Assembly: GCF_003732705.1 (NCBI RefSeq)
Contig: NZ_MOBR01000017.1
Span: forward strand, 62,001-126,000
Direction: 5' to 3'
Length of the DNA: 64,000 bases
Source: Pseudomonas frederiksbergensis
GTDB lineage: Bacteria; Pseudomonadota; Gammaproteobacteria; Pseudomonadales; Pseudomonadaceae
The stretch's first letter is position 1, and every line of letters begins with the position of its first letter. Below are positions 1 to 7,176 of this stretch, piece after piece. A program made the position numbers and the translations under genes. The notes below the pieces were generated by a model. The model did no database searches and was not told the origin of the DNA. It was given only the letters and a program-made list of their open reading frames with translations.

Positions 1-4
1 CCAA

Positions 5-27
5 TGTGGGAGCGAGCTTGCTCGCGA
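5..27. repeat. single REP unit, GGGAGCGAGCTTGCTCGCGA family (A)
   Basis: One arm of the common Pseudomonas REP palindrome (GGGAGCGAGCTTGCTCGCGA). Its inverted partner probably lies to the left of the window edge. It sits just beyond the 3' end of the minus-strand gene that ends at 61. Confidence 0.7.
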
Positions 28-60
28 TGAGGGCACCACCGTCAGCACACATCCTGACTA

Positions 61-441
61 TTAGCCGGCCTTGCGCAACGCCTCAATCAGCTCCTGCTTA
101 CGCATCCCCGACCGCCCCGGAATGTTCTTCGCCCGGGCTTCTCTCATCAAACTGTCCACGGTCTGGGTATCGCGCGAAGCCTTGTTGTTACGCGCATGAC
201 CTTCACGGCTGGCCACCGCCCGGCGGGATGAATCCTGGCGATCTTCAGACTTGGCGCTCGCCGGTTTCTTGCGTCCGGAGCCGCCGGCCCGTTCGCCGCC
301 GCCCGATTGTTTATTCACCGTCGCCCAGGCCCGGGCTTCGGCTTCTTCCTTCGAAACACCTTTGTGTTCGTAGCTGTCTTCAATGTGCTCGGCCTTGCGC
401 TTTTGCTCGGCGGTGTATTTGTCTTTGCTTCCACGAGGCAT
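61..441 (-). CDS. ChaB/Rho_N-like basic protein (often filed as plasmid stabilization protein)
   Basis: A 126-residue, very charged, Lys/Arg-rich soluble protein. Residues 1-45 resemble the ChaB/plasmid-stabilization type (a KAWA-like helix, here EARAWATV). Residues about 45-90 are low-complexity Gly/Ser/Arg linker. Residues 92-126 look like a Rho N-terminal/SAP-type helical nucleic-acid-binding fold (VDSLMREARAKNIPG, then KQELIEALRKAG). A good ribosome site (AGGAG, 7 nt spacer) precedes the ATG. A nucleic-acid-binding role is inferred from the C-terminal fold; no catalytic residues are seen. It is probably an independent small gene of the stress-induced accessory type common in pseudomonads. 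Confidence 0.8.
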   Translation of the reverse strand: MPRGSKDKYTAEQKRKAEHIEDSYEHKGVSKEEAEARAWATVNKQSGGGERAGGSGRKKPASAKSEDRQDSSRRAVASREGHARNNKASRDTQTVDSLMREARAKNIPGRSGMRKQELIEALRKAG

Positions 442-472
442 GGGATTTCTCCTGGCTTCACGAATTTTTTTG

Positions 473-523
473 AAGATCGCAGCGATTCACAGTCCCGCAG
501 GAGCTGCCGAAGGCTGCGATCTT
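473..523. repeat. GATCGCAGC inverted repeat (family D)
   Basis: Arms AAGATCGCAGC and GCTGCGATCTT enclose a GC-rich loop between two minus-strand genes. The same core recurs in the larger palindrome at 61196-61294, so this is a short member of that family. A terminator role for the upstream minus-strand gene is possible, but there is no T-run on that side. Confidence 0.65.
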
Positions 524-538
524 TTGATCTTGCTGCGG

Positions 539-793
539 TTAAACGTCCAACTTACGCGCCGCCTCAACCCCGGCAGCACTGAGCTTGATCGGCAGGTTCA
601 GCGAATGCTCGCCCGCCTCGTTACAGGTGACATGACCATGGTGGATCAATCCGCGATCCTGCAAGGTGGCGAGGGTACTGGCCACGACTTTCTCCCCCCG
701 GTAATTGTCCAGAACCTCCTTGCCCAAACCGCTTGGGTGGGCGTGCAACAGACGGGTCAGGACTTCTTTTTCCAGGTTTTTATCGACGTTCAT
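539..793 (-). CDS. small hypothetical protein, possible winged-helix fold
   Basis: 84 residues if started at the internal ATG (MNVDKNLEKE). That start has GAGGTAACC directly before it, a better ribosome site than the ATG five codons upstream at 808. The pattern of short helices followed by STLATLQDRGLIHHG and a beta-hairpin-like stretch (EHSLNLPIKLSAAG) resembles a small winged-helix domain. No family was recognised with certainty, so function is unknown. It is flanked by two other small minus-strand genes that all carry their own ribosome sites. Confidence 0.7.
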   Translation of the reverse strand: MNVDKNLEKEVLTRLLHAHPSGLGKEVLDNYRGEKVVASTLATLQDRGLIHHGHVTCNEAGEHSLNLPIKLSAAGVEAARKLDV

Positions 794-846
794 GGTTACC
801 TCTTTCATGGATGTGGATAGGGTGTTGCGTCGCTCGCGTCGGCGAA

Positions 847-1182
847 CTATTGGCCGGCACCTTCGGAACCCGAACCACCGGTGGTGGTTTTTGAGCTCGT
901 GCCGCTGCCGGCGTTATCGGGTGTCTGGCTGTCCGGCATGCCCGTACCGCCCTGACGACCGGTGTCGCTGCCTTTGATCCGCGGATCGGTGCCCGTTGAC
1001 GGTGGCAGGCTGTTTTCGACGCCCGAGCCGTCGGTGTTCATGCCCGGCGCACTCTGGATGGCGGGGGCCTTGGGTTTTTCAACCGGGTCGGTCGGGCCGG
1101 TGTCGGTCGCCGACGTGGCGGCGAAAGCCGTAGAGGACAGCAGGGCAGCGAGCACGAGAGCGGTCAGCCGGGACATGATCAT
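847..1182 (-). CDS. secreted low-complexity protein
   Basis: 111 residues. An N-terminal signal peptide (about residues 1-21, ending AFA) is followed by a Gly/Ser/Thr/Pro/Asp-rich region with no predicted globular core. It is therefore probably a periplasmic or outer-surface protein of unknown role. GGAG lies 8 nt before the first ATG; a second ATG two codons later is the alternative start. The protein has no catalytic motifs and no cysteine. Similar signal-peptide-plus-disorder proteins are common in Pseudomonas and are filed as hypothetical. Confidence 0.7.
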   Translation of the reverse strand: MIMSRLTALVLAALLSSTAFAATSATDTGPTDPVEKPKAPAIQSAPGMNTDGSGVENSLPPSTGTDPRIKGSDTGRQGGTGMPDSQTPDNAGSGTSSKTTTGGSGSEGAGQ

Positions 1183-1280
1183 GGTGTCGTCTCCAGATTA
1201 TTAGAGTCCTTACCTGATGTTGGTCCGCCCCCGATTTGGATTGGTGCCTGATGAACGACGGACGGTTGCACGGCAAACAT

Positions 1281-1370
1281 TGTGGAAGCGGGCTTGCTCG
1301 CGAAAGCGGTTTCACATTCAAAGCTGATGTGGCCGGAAGTCGGCTTTCGCGAGCAAGCCCGCTCCCACAG
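1281..1370. repeat. REP doublet, family A
   Basis: Two inverted units (GGCTTGCTCGCGAAAGC and its reverse complement GCTTTCGCGAGCAAGCC) are separated by about 30 bases. The pair lies between divergent genes and fills most of the 1183-1470 intergenic space. Confidence 0.85.
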
Positions 1371-1470
1371 GGGCCTTCCAGGCTGTCGGTCGCGTACTTT
1401 TTGCTTTGCCATGTGACGAGCGCCGATTGCCGCCTTAGTATGGCGTTTTCAACTTTGACAAGGCACGTCC

Positions 1471-1953
1471 ATGACGATCGACATCCGCCCGGCGACCCCC
1501 AGCGATGCACCGCAAATTCTCGCGTTCATCACTGAGTTGGCCGATTACGAACGTGCCCGCCACGAAGTCATCGCCAGCGTCGCCGACATCGAGCGCAGCC
1601 TGTTCAGCGAAGGCGCTACCGCCCATGGCCTGATCTGCTTGCGGGACGGTTTGCCGATTGGTTTCGCGGTGTTCTTCTTCAGTTATTCCACGTGGCTGGG
1701 GAGCAATTGCCTGTACCTCGAAGACCTCTACATCACCCCTGAGCAACGCGGTGGCGGCGCCGGCAAAACCTTGCTGCGCCACCTGGCGAAAATCGCCTGC
1801 GCCAACGACTGCGGGCGTTTCGAATGGAGCGTGCTGGATTGGAACAAACCGGCCATTGAGTTTTACAAATCCCTCGGTGCGCAGCCGCAGGAAGAGTGGG
1901 TGAGGTATCGGATGGATGGGGCGGTGCTTCGCGAATTTGCCGAAGGCCGGTAA
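1471..1953 (+). CDS. GNAT-family N-acetyltransferase
   Basis: 160 residues forming one complete GNAT domain. Motif A is clear (LEDLYITPEQRGGGAGKTLL, residues about 87-106, the acetyl-CoA pyrophosphate loop). The C-terminal motif B region reads WSVLDWNKPAIEFYKSLGA. The arrangement LYLEDLYI...G.GKTLL...WNKPAIEFY resembles the spermidine/diamine acetyltransferase branch, so a small amine or amino acid is a reasonable substrate guess, but the sequence does not settle it. The protein is cytoplasmic. It is monocistronic: a REP doublet lies upstream and about 220 bases lie downstream. Confidence 0.9.
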   Translation: MTIDIRPATPSDAPQILAFITELADYERARHEVIASVADIERSLFSEGATAHGLICLRDGLPIGFAVFFFSYSTWLGSNCLYLEDLYITPEQRGGGAGKTLLRHLAKIACANDCGRFEWSVLDWNKPAIEFYKSLGAQPQEEWVRYRMDGAVLREFAEGR

Positions 1954-2172
1954 TCGCGGTGTCCCGTGGATGTTAAATCAGTTGCCGACGGCACGCTGGT
2001 TCTGCATCCTGTCGGCCATTGCACGCTCACGGATGACACTCGCAATGTCTTGCACCCTGTCATCCCTCAAATTTTTTCGACGATTGCCACGGTCCGTCAA
2101 ACCCCTTTGGCAATTCTGAGGTATGGCCAGCCCTTGCCATCACCTTAAAACTCAACAGCAAGGAGCTTTGAC

Positions 2173-2667
2173 TTGAGTGGAAAACCCGCCGCGCGCGTAA
2201 CCGATCCTACCGCGTGCCCTTTGCCAGGCCATGGCACCAACCCGATTGCCTCAGGTTCCCCAGACGTCTTTTTCGACGGCCTCGCGGCTGCCCGGATGAC
2301 CGATAAATCCGCCTGCGGCAGTCCGATTACCGGTGCGGTGTCCGGCACGGTCTTCATCAACGGTCTCAACGCCGCCACCCTGGACAGCATCGGTGGTCAC
2401 GGCAACGTGGTGATCGGCGGCTCCGGAACGGTGATCATTGGCCAAAGCGGGGGAGGGGCACCTTTTAGCGGTCTGCTGCCGATGCCCGTGCATTTCACCG
2501 ACAAGTTGCAGGTGGTCGATGAGGCGACCGGCAAACCGATCCCCGATCACCCCTACACCATTCAACGTGGCGACGGCAGCGAAGAGCACGGGGTGACGGA
2601 TGCGTCCGGTTTTACCCACACCGTCAGTTCGCATCTGGCTGAAACCATTAAATTGTTTGTGGAGTGA
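2173..2667 (+). CDS. PAAR-domain protein with C-terminal transthyretin-like domain (T6SS spike tip)
   Basis: 164 residues. Residues 1-95 form a PAAR repeat cone: GKPAARVTDPTACPLPGHG, then SPDVFFDGLAAARMTD, then GSGTVIIG. PAAR proteins cap the VgrG spike of type VI secretion systems and carry effectors. Residues about 108-164 (DKLQVVDEATGKPIPDHPY... GVTDASGFT) look like the transthyretin-type beta domain often appended to such PAAR proteins. The start is TTG with AAGGAG 7 nt upstream; the PAAR motif begins within a few residues, so this start is convincing. The next gene starts 5 nt after its stop, suggesting one transcript. No vgrG or other T6SS genes lie in the window, so this is an orphan cassette. 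Confidence 0.9.
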   Translation: MSGKPAARVTDPTACPLPGHGTNPIASGSPDVFFDGLAAARMTDKSACGSPITGAVSGTVFINGLNAATLDSIGGHGNVVIGGSGTVIIGQSGGGAPFSGLLPMPVHFTDKLQVVDEATGKPIPDHPYTIQRGDGSEEHGVTDASGFTHTVSSHLAETIKLFVE

Positions 2668-2672
2668 TCGGG

Positions 2673-3404
2673 ATGGCAGATGCAGCGCCGGCGTTGAAGG
2701 AAGAACCGCCAAAAAGAGAAGTCAAAACCCACACGTTAACGTGCAAGACCGACCAATCCGTCAAGTCGGTTCCTGTGGCCTTGCGCGATTTGGTCATATT
2801 CTTTATTGGCGGTGCGGGCGATCAGGAAAGTTACTACGGGCAAGGGCCGAATAATAATATTGACTATGTCCGCAAGATCACCATAGACGATGCAACGCAG
2901 TTGAATATATTGAAGCGCTGCCCGTCCTGGCCGCTCAGTTATAACGCGTTTATCAGTGATGAAGATCTCGAAAAGAACGTACTGAGTCGGATCCCTAATT
3001 GTTCCACTGCGGTTTACATTGTGGGCCACAGCCTCGGAGGCTGGAACGGTGCTCACCTGTCCAGTGTGCTGACGGATAAAGGCTTTAAAGTAAGAATGTT
3101 AATGACGCTGGACCCGGTCGGCGAAGGCAAGATTGTCTACGGCATTTCCAATATCTATCGGCGCGAGCCTAAACCCAAGGCTGAATACTGGTTGAATATC
3201 CGGGCTGCCGCCGTCGATAGGAACGTGTCGGACCTGGTTGCCGACTTTGGTGAACAGTGGGAAGTGACGCAAGGCCCTAATGTAATGGGGCGCGTAGACG
3301 TCAATCATGCGGATGCCGACAGAATGTTTTTGCAAATACTGCCCGGCGGCAAATCGGCTCGACAAATATTTTATGAATCCATTTTGAGTTATTTCAGGGA
3401 GTGA
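2673..3404 (+). CDS. putative T6SS lipase/phospholipase effector (alpha/beta hydrolase, Tle-type)
   Basis: 243 residues. The nucleophile elbow GHSLGG places Ser at about residue 120, within the GxSxG motif. LDPVG gives a plausible Asp at 148 and NHADADRM a plausible His at 212, so a complete Ser-Asp-His triad is visible. There is no signal peptide, as expected for cargo exported through a T6SS. GGAG precedes the ATG at 2673 by 8 nt; a GTG at 2664 overlaps the upstream stop and is less likely. The gene lies between a PAAR protein and a lipoprotein, the classic arrangement for a periplasm-acting lipase effector and its immunity protein. The codons and local AT content are visibly more AT-rich than the flanking genes, suggesting acquisition. 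Phospholipase substrate class cannot be told from the sequence. Confidence 0.8.
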   Translation: MADAAPALKEEPPKREVKTHTLTCKTDQSVKSVPVALRDLVIFFIGGAGDQESYYGQGPNNNIDYVRKITIDDATQLNILKRCPSWPLSYNAFISDEDLEKNVLSRIPNCSTAVYIVGHSLGGWNGAHLSSVLTDKGFKVRMLMTLDPVGEGKIVYGISNIYRREPKPKAEYWLNIRAAAVDRNVSDLVADFGEQWEVTQGPNVMGRVDVNHADADRMFLQILPGGKSARQIFYESILSYFRE

Positions 3405-3410
3405 GTCCGG

Positions 3411-3908
3411 GTGCGCAAGGTTCTTCTATGTCTATTTATATTGATGAGTGCCGGATGCTCGTTAAATCACGGAAAACCAGAGGCAACGCTCGACTATTCG
3501 AGTGTGGAGGAGCTTCGTAATACCGGGCTCTATCAGATTTATTTCAGCGCTGACGTCGATGTTCTGCAGTTGTTCAAGTCCAGGATTGGTCAGGGACTTG
3601 TCTGTGCGTTGGAAGATGACCTGGACTTTAGCGAAGCCCATCACATAAAACGTTCCGGTTTTGGTCTGGTAGAACCCGTGGCGGGCGATCTGCCGTTGCG
3701 GTATCGCGCAAATGTCATTTTCAGTGAATCGGAAACTGGCAAGGGCGGGGAAAATTATCTGGACGGTGAAACCCTGGTTCCGCTGTTGAAACAACGGGAT
3801 TTTATTTCATGTGTCTTTAGGGTCCAGACAACTACCTACAAGACCTACTTCTCAAAGGTGATGCGCGTCCCGACGAGTGAGTTGATAAAAGCGGCGACGA
3901 AACAGTAA
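3411..3908 (+). CDS. lipoprotein, probable immunity protein for the upstream lipase
   Basis: 165 residues, GTG start. The N-terminus is a lipoprotein signal with lipobox MSAGC (Cys at residue 16), so the mature protein would be membrane-anchored in the periplasm. The rest is a single compact domain with no recognised motif. It begins 6 nt after the lipase stop and shares its AT-rich composition. Immunity proteins of periplasmic T6SS lipases are typically lipoproteins encoded directly next to the effector, which is the basis of the assignment. Binding to the lipase is inferred, not seen. Confidence 0.7.
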   Translation: MRKVLLCLFILMSAGCSLNHGKPEATLDYSSVEELRNTGLYQIYFSADVDVLQLFKSRIGQGLVCALEDDLDFSEAHHIKRSGFGLVEPVAGDLPLRYRANVIFSESETGKGGENYLDGETLVPLLKQRDFISCVFRVQTTTYKTYFSKVMRVPTSELIKAATKQ

Positions 3909-3937
3909 ACGCGCGCATCTGCCACAAGAAAGCGCTC

Positions 3938-3960
3938 CGGCCTTGATCTCATCGAGGCCG
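3938..3960 (+). terminator. hairpin after the effector/immunity cassette
   Basis: CGGCCTTGAT and ATCGAGGCCG form a 10-bp stem (one G-T pair) with a 3-nt loop, 30 bases after the lipoprotein stop. Only a weak pyrimidine stretch follows, so termination strength is uncertain. Confidence 0.5.
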
Positions 3961-4067
3961 CTCTTCATTGCACATAACCCCTGATTGAATGGCGAAATCT
4001 GCGCCGCCGGCCCCGATGAGGCAGGTGGCATCGAACGCTGCCGGGCATTTTTTGCTGCTGCTATAAA

Positions 4068-4082
4068 TCCCATAATATGGGA
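4068..4082. promoter_or_regulatory. palindrome in the dgo promoter region, candidate operator
   Basis: TCCCAT-AAT-ATGGGA is a perfect 6-bp inverted repeat. It lies 84 bases before dgoK in an unusually AT-rich stretch that should contain the promoter. An IclR-type regulator is encoded at the end of this gene set and is the natural candidate ligand-responsive binder. Binding is inferred. Confidence 0.4.
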
Positions 4083-4165
4083 GTGATATTTATATATTGA
4101 GATTTATCTGCGTCCGGGTTTATAGTCCAGCTCACTCACTGCCAATAAACAAAACAGGTGAAGCG

Positions 4166-5158
4166 ATGCTGGCGCAATTGATCGCGCTCGATTGGGGGAC
4201 AACCTCATTACGTGCTTACAAACTCGCCGCGGGTGGCCAGGTGCTGGAACAGCGTTCGCTGTCGTCCGGGATCATGCAGCTGCCGCGCACGCCCAGAATT
4301 ATCAACGGCCAGGAATGCACCGACGGTTTCGAACTGGCCTTTGACGAGGCCTGCGGTGACTGGCTCGACGCTCAGCCCGACTTGCCAGTGATTGCCTGTG
4401 GCATGGTCGGCAGCGCCCAAGGCTGGCGCGAAGCGGCCTACCGGGATACGCCGGCCAACGTCGCCAATCTCGGAACTTCCCTACAAACCGTGCGCAGTTT
4501 TCGCGGTGTGGATGTGCACATCGTGCCGGGTGTGATTCAGCGTTCGCACTTGCCGAATGTGATGCGCGGCGAAGAAACCCAAGTCCTTGGCGTGTTGCAG
4601 AATCTGCCGGGCGGGGCGGGCAACGATCTGTTGATCGGTCTGCCGGGCAGTCATTCGAAATGGGTGGAGGTGGCCGACGGCTGCATCGTTCATTTCGACA
4701 CCTTCATGACTGGCGAAGTCTTCGCCGTACTCAGCGAACACAGCATTCTCGGGCGCACCCAACAGCAGGGCGCGTCGTTCGATGGCCAGGCATTTGATCG
4801 CGGCGTGCAAGTGGCGTTGTCGGCGGACGGCGAGATCGGGCCGTTATCGACGTTGTTTAGCGCTCGTAGTCTCGGATTAACCGGTGAACTCAGCGCCACC
4901 GCACAACCGGACTATCTGTCCGGCCTGTTGATCGGCCATGAGCTGTCGGCCCTGGCCAACGTTCAGCGGCGCCGGCGCCATAGCGTTCACCTGCCTTCGA
5001 TCATCCTCATTGGAAATACCCAACTCTGCGCCCGCTATAGCCGGGCACTCGATGCCTGCGGCTTTGCCAATGTGACGTTGGCCGAGCAAGCCACCGAGCG
5101 CGGGTTGTGGCAACTGGCGGTCGCCGCCGGACTGGTCTCACAAAATCCATCCCGTTAA
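4166..5158 (+). CDS. dgoK: 2-dehydro-3-deoxygalactonokinase
   Basis: 330 residues. Phosphorylates 2-dehydro-3-deoxy-D-galactonate to the 6-phosphate using ATP, the second step of the De Ley-Doudoroff galactonate pathway. The N-terminus ALDWGTTSLRAY is the phosphate-1 loop of the ASKHA kinase fold, and PGSHSKWV about residue 163 is typical of DgoK. The ATG at 4166 has AGGTGAAG upstream and starts directly at the kinase core; upstream in-frame codons add only non-conserved residues. It is first in a tight run with dgoA (19-base gap) and dgoD. Confidence 0.93.
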   Translation: MLAQLIALDWGTTSLRAYKLAAGGQVLEQRSLSSGIMQLPRTPRIINGQECTDGFELAFDEACGDWLDAQPDLPVIACGMVGSAQGWREAAYRDTPANVANLGTSLQTVRSFRGVDVHIVPGVIQRSHLPNVMRGEETQVLGVLQNLPGGAGNDLLIGLPGSHSKWVEVADGCIVHFDTFMTGEVFAVLSEHSILGRTQQQGASFDGQAFDRGVQVALSADGEIGPLSTLFSARSLGLTGELSATAQPDYLSGLLIGHELSALANVQRRRRHSVHLPSIILIGNTQLCARYSRALDACGFANVTLAEQATERGLWQLAVAAGLVSQNPSR

Positions 5159-5177
5159 ACCTGACTGGAGGTCTGAC

Positions 5178-5798
5178 ATGCTCAAGCAAGCCCTGGCGCA
5201 AAACGGCCTGATCGCGATCCTGCGCGGCCTGCGTCCTACAGAGGCGGCAGCCATCGGAAACGTCCTGTATTCCGCCGGATTTCGCGTCATCGAAGTGCCG
5301 CTTAATTCCCCGGAGCCGTACGAAAGTATCCGCATCCTGCGCAGTACCTTGCCCGCCGATTGCCTGATCGGCGCGGGCACGGTGCTGACACCGGAACAGG
5401 TCGAGCAAGTGAAAGCGGCGGGCGGTCAGGTGATCGTCATGCCGCATAGCGATCCCAAGGTTTTGCGCGCAGCGAAGGCGGCGGGGTTGTTCCTGTCGCC
5501 GGGTGTGGCGACGCCGACCGAAGCCTTTGCCGCATTGGCCGAAGGCGCGGATGTGCTGAAGATGTTCCCCGCCGAGCAGATGGGGCCCGCTGTTGTGAAA
5601 GCCTGGCTCGCGGTGTTGCCGGCCGGGACTATCCTCGCGCCGGTGGGCGGGATTACACCGGACAACATGCAGGTATTTATCGACGCTGGCGTCAAAGGAT
5701 TTGGCTTGGGTTCCGGGTTATTCAAACCGGGTATGACGCCTGAGGACGTGGCCGTTAACGCCAAGGCCTACGTCGCTGCATGGAACGCTCTGCGTTAA
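5178..5798 (+). CDS. dgoA: 2-dehydro-3-deoxy-6-phosphogalactonate aldolase
   Basis: 206 residues, full length for the KDPG/KDPGal aldolase family (class I, TIM barrel). Splits 2-dehydro-3-deoxy-6-phosphogalactonate into pyruvate and glyceraldehyde 3-phosphate. Visible motifs are AILRGLRPTEA (residues about 13-23), GAGTVLTPEQV and DVLKMFPAEQMGP, where the Lys is the Schiff-base residue, followed by PVGGITPDN. Strong ribosome site GGAGG. The neighbours dgoK and dgoD support galactonate rather than gluconate use. Confidence 0.93.
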   Translation: MLKQALAQNGLIAILRGLRPTEAAAIGNVLYSAGFRVIEVPLNSPEPYESIRILRSTLPADCLIGAGTVLTPEQVEQVKAAGGQVIVMPHSDPKVLRAAKAAGLFLSPGVATPTEAFAALAEGADVLKMFPAEQMGPAVVKAWLAVLPAGTILAPVGGITPDNMQVFIDAGVKGFGLGSGLFKPGMTPEDVAVNAKAYVAAWNALR

Positions 5799-5843
5799 GA
5801 CTTTTGGCGCCGAGCGCGCTACATCTATAAGAGAGACAAAAAG

Positions 5844-6992
5844 ATGAAAATCACCAAACTCACTACCTTCATCGTCCCGCCGCGCTGGTGCTTTCTCAAG
5901 ATCGAAACCGACGAGGGCGTGACCGGTTGGGGCGAGCCCGTAGTCGAAGGCCGCGCCCACACCGTCGCCGCCGCCGTTGAAGAATTGTCCGACTACCTGA
6001 TCGGCAAAGACCCACGCAACATCGAAGACATCTGGACCGTGCTCTATCGCGGCGGCTTCTACCGCGGTGGCGCGATCCACATGAGCGCATTGGCCGGCAT
6101 CGACCAGGCCTTGTGGGACATCAAGGGTAAAGCGTTGGGTGTATCGGTCAGCGATTTGCTCGGTGGCCAGGTGCGGGACAAGATTCGCGTGTATTCGTGG
6201 ATCGGCGGCGACCGCCCGGCCGATACCGCTCGCGCGGCGAAGGAAGCGGTGGAGCGTGGTTTCACTGCGGTGAAAATGAACGGCACCGAAGAGCTGCAAT
6301 TCCTCGACTCCTTCGAGAAAGTCGACCTGGCCCTGGCCAACGTCGCCGCCGTGCGTGACGCGGTCGGCCCGAACGTCGGCATCGGCGTCGACTTCCATGG
6401 CCGGGTGCACAAACCCATGGCCAAGGTGCTGATGAAGGAACTCGATCCGTACAAACTGATGTTCATCGAAGAACCGGTGCTCAGCGAAAACTACGAAGCG
6501 CTGAAGGAACTCGCGCCGCTGACCAGCACGCCGATTGCCCTCGGTGAGCGGTTGTTCTCGCGCTGGGATTTCAAGCGTGTGCTCAGTGAAGGCTACGTCG
6601 ACATCATCCAACCTGATGCCTCCCACGCAGGCGGCATTACCGAAACCCGCAAGATCGCCAACATGGCCGAAGCCTACGACGTGGCGCTGGCGCTGCATTG
6701 TCCGCTGGGCCCGATTGCCCTGGCCGCTTGCCTGCAACTGGACGCGGTTTGCTACAACGCGTTTATCCAGGAACAGAGCCTGGGCATTCATTACAACGAG
6801 AGCAATGACCTGCTGGATTACGTCAAGGATCCACGGGTATTCGACTACGACAAAGGCTTCGTCAAGATTCCGAATGGCCCGGGGTTGGGCATCGAGATCA
6901 ACGAGGAATACGTAATCGAACGCGCGGCCGTCGGCCACCGCTGGCGCAACCCGATCTGGCGTCATGCCGATGGCAGTTTTGCGGAGTGGTGA
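5844..6992 (+). CDS. dgoD: D-galactonate dehydratase
   Basis: 382 residues, enolase superfamily (mandelate racemase subgroup). Dehydrates D-galactonate to 2-dehydro-3-deoxygalactonate. Metal ligands are visible in order: VDFHGR (Asp), IEEPV (Glu) and LGERL (Glu). The catalytic His is in LHCPLGPIALA. Length and residue spacing match DgoD closely. GAGAGAC precedes the ATG. This is the first enzymatic step but is encoded third, 45 bases after dgoA. A REP palindrome directly after the stop may protect or end the three-gene message. Confidence 0.94.
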   Translation: MKITKLTTFIVPPRWCFLKIETDEGVTGWGEPVVEGRAHTVAAAVEELSDYLIGKDPRNIEDIWTVLYRGGFYRGGAIHMSALAGIDQALWDIKGKALGVSVSDLLGGQVRDKIRVYSWIGGDRPADTARAAKEAVERGFTAVKMNGTEELQFLDSFEKVDLALANVAAVRDAVGPNVGIGVDFHGRVHKPMAKVLMKELDPYKLMFIEEPVLSENYEALKELAPLTSTPIALGERLFSRWDFKRVLSEGYVDIIQPDASHAGGITETRKIANMAEAYDVALALHCPLGPIALAACLQLDAVCYNAFIQEQSLGIHYNESNDLLDYVKDPRVFDYDKGFVKIPNGPGLGIEINEEYVIERAAVGHRWRNPIWRHADGSFAEW

Positions 6993-7004
6993 TTTGACCC
7001 ACCC

Positions 7005-7020
7005 TTGTAGGAGCGAGGCG
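7005..7020. repeat. truncated family-A REP remnant
   Basis: TTGTAGGAGCGAGGC is the first half of a family-A unit. It stops abruptly where the family-C palindrome begins, with no family-A partner nearby. Confidence 0.55.
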
Positions 7021-7137
7021 GTGATCGTTCCCACGCTCCGCGTGGGAATGCCGCCATGGACGCTCCGCGTCCGCTGTTCACGCTGTGACGCAGAGCGTCA
7101 CGGGATGCATTCCCACGCGGAGCGTGGGAACGATCAC
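7021..7137. repeat. long REP-type palindrome, GATCGTTCCCACGC family (C)
   Basis: Perfect 31-bp terminal arms (GTGATCGTTCCCACGCTC and onward). Each arm is itself palindromic (CCCACGCTCCGCGTGGG). Between dgoD and the transporter gene. Confidence 0.9.
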
Positions 7138-7176
7138 AACTTACGCCCTCAATAAACATAAGAAGAGGCATCCCTC

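Noticed and set aside
1966..2148. 60-codon frame between the GNAT and PAAR genes
   Set aside because: No ribosome site and no recognisable family; could be a remnant, but there is nothing positive to support it.
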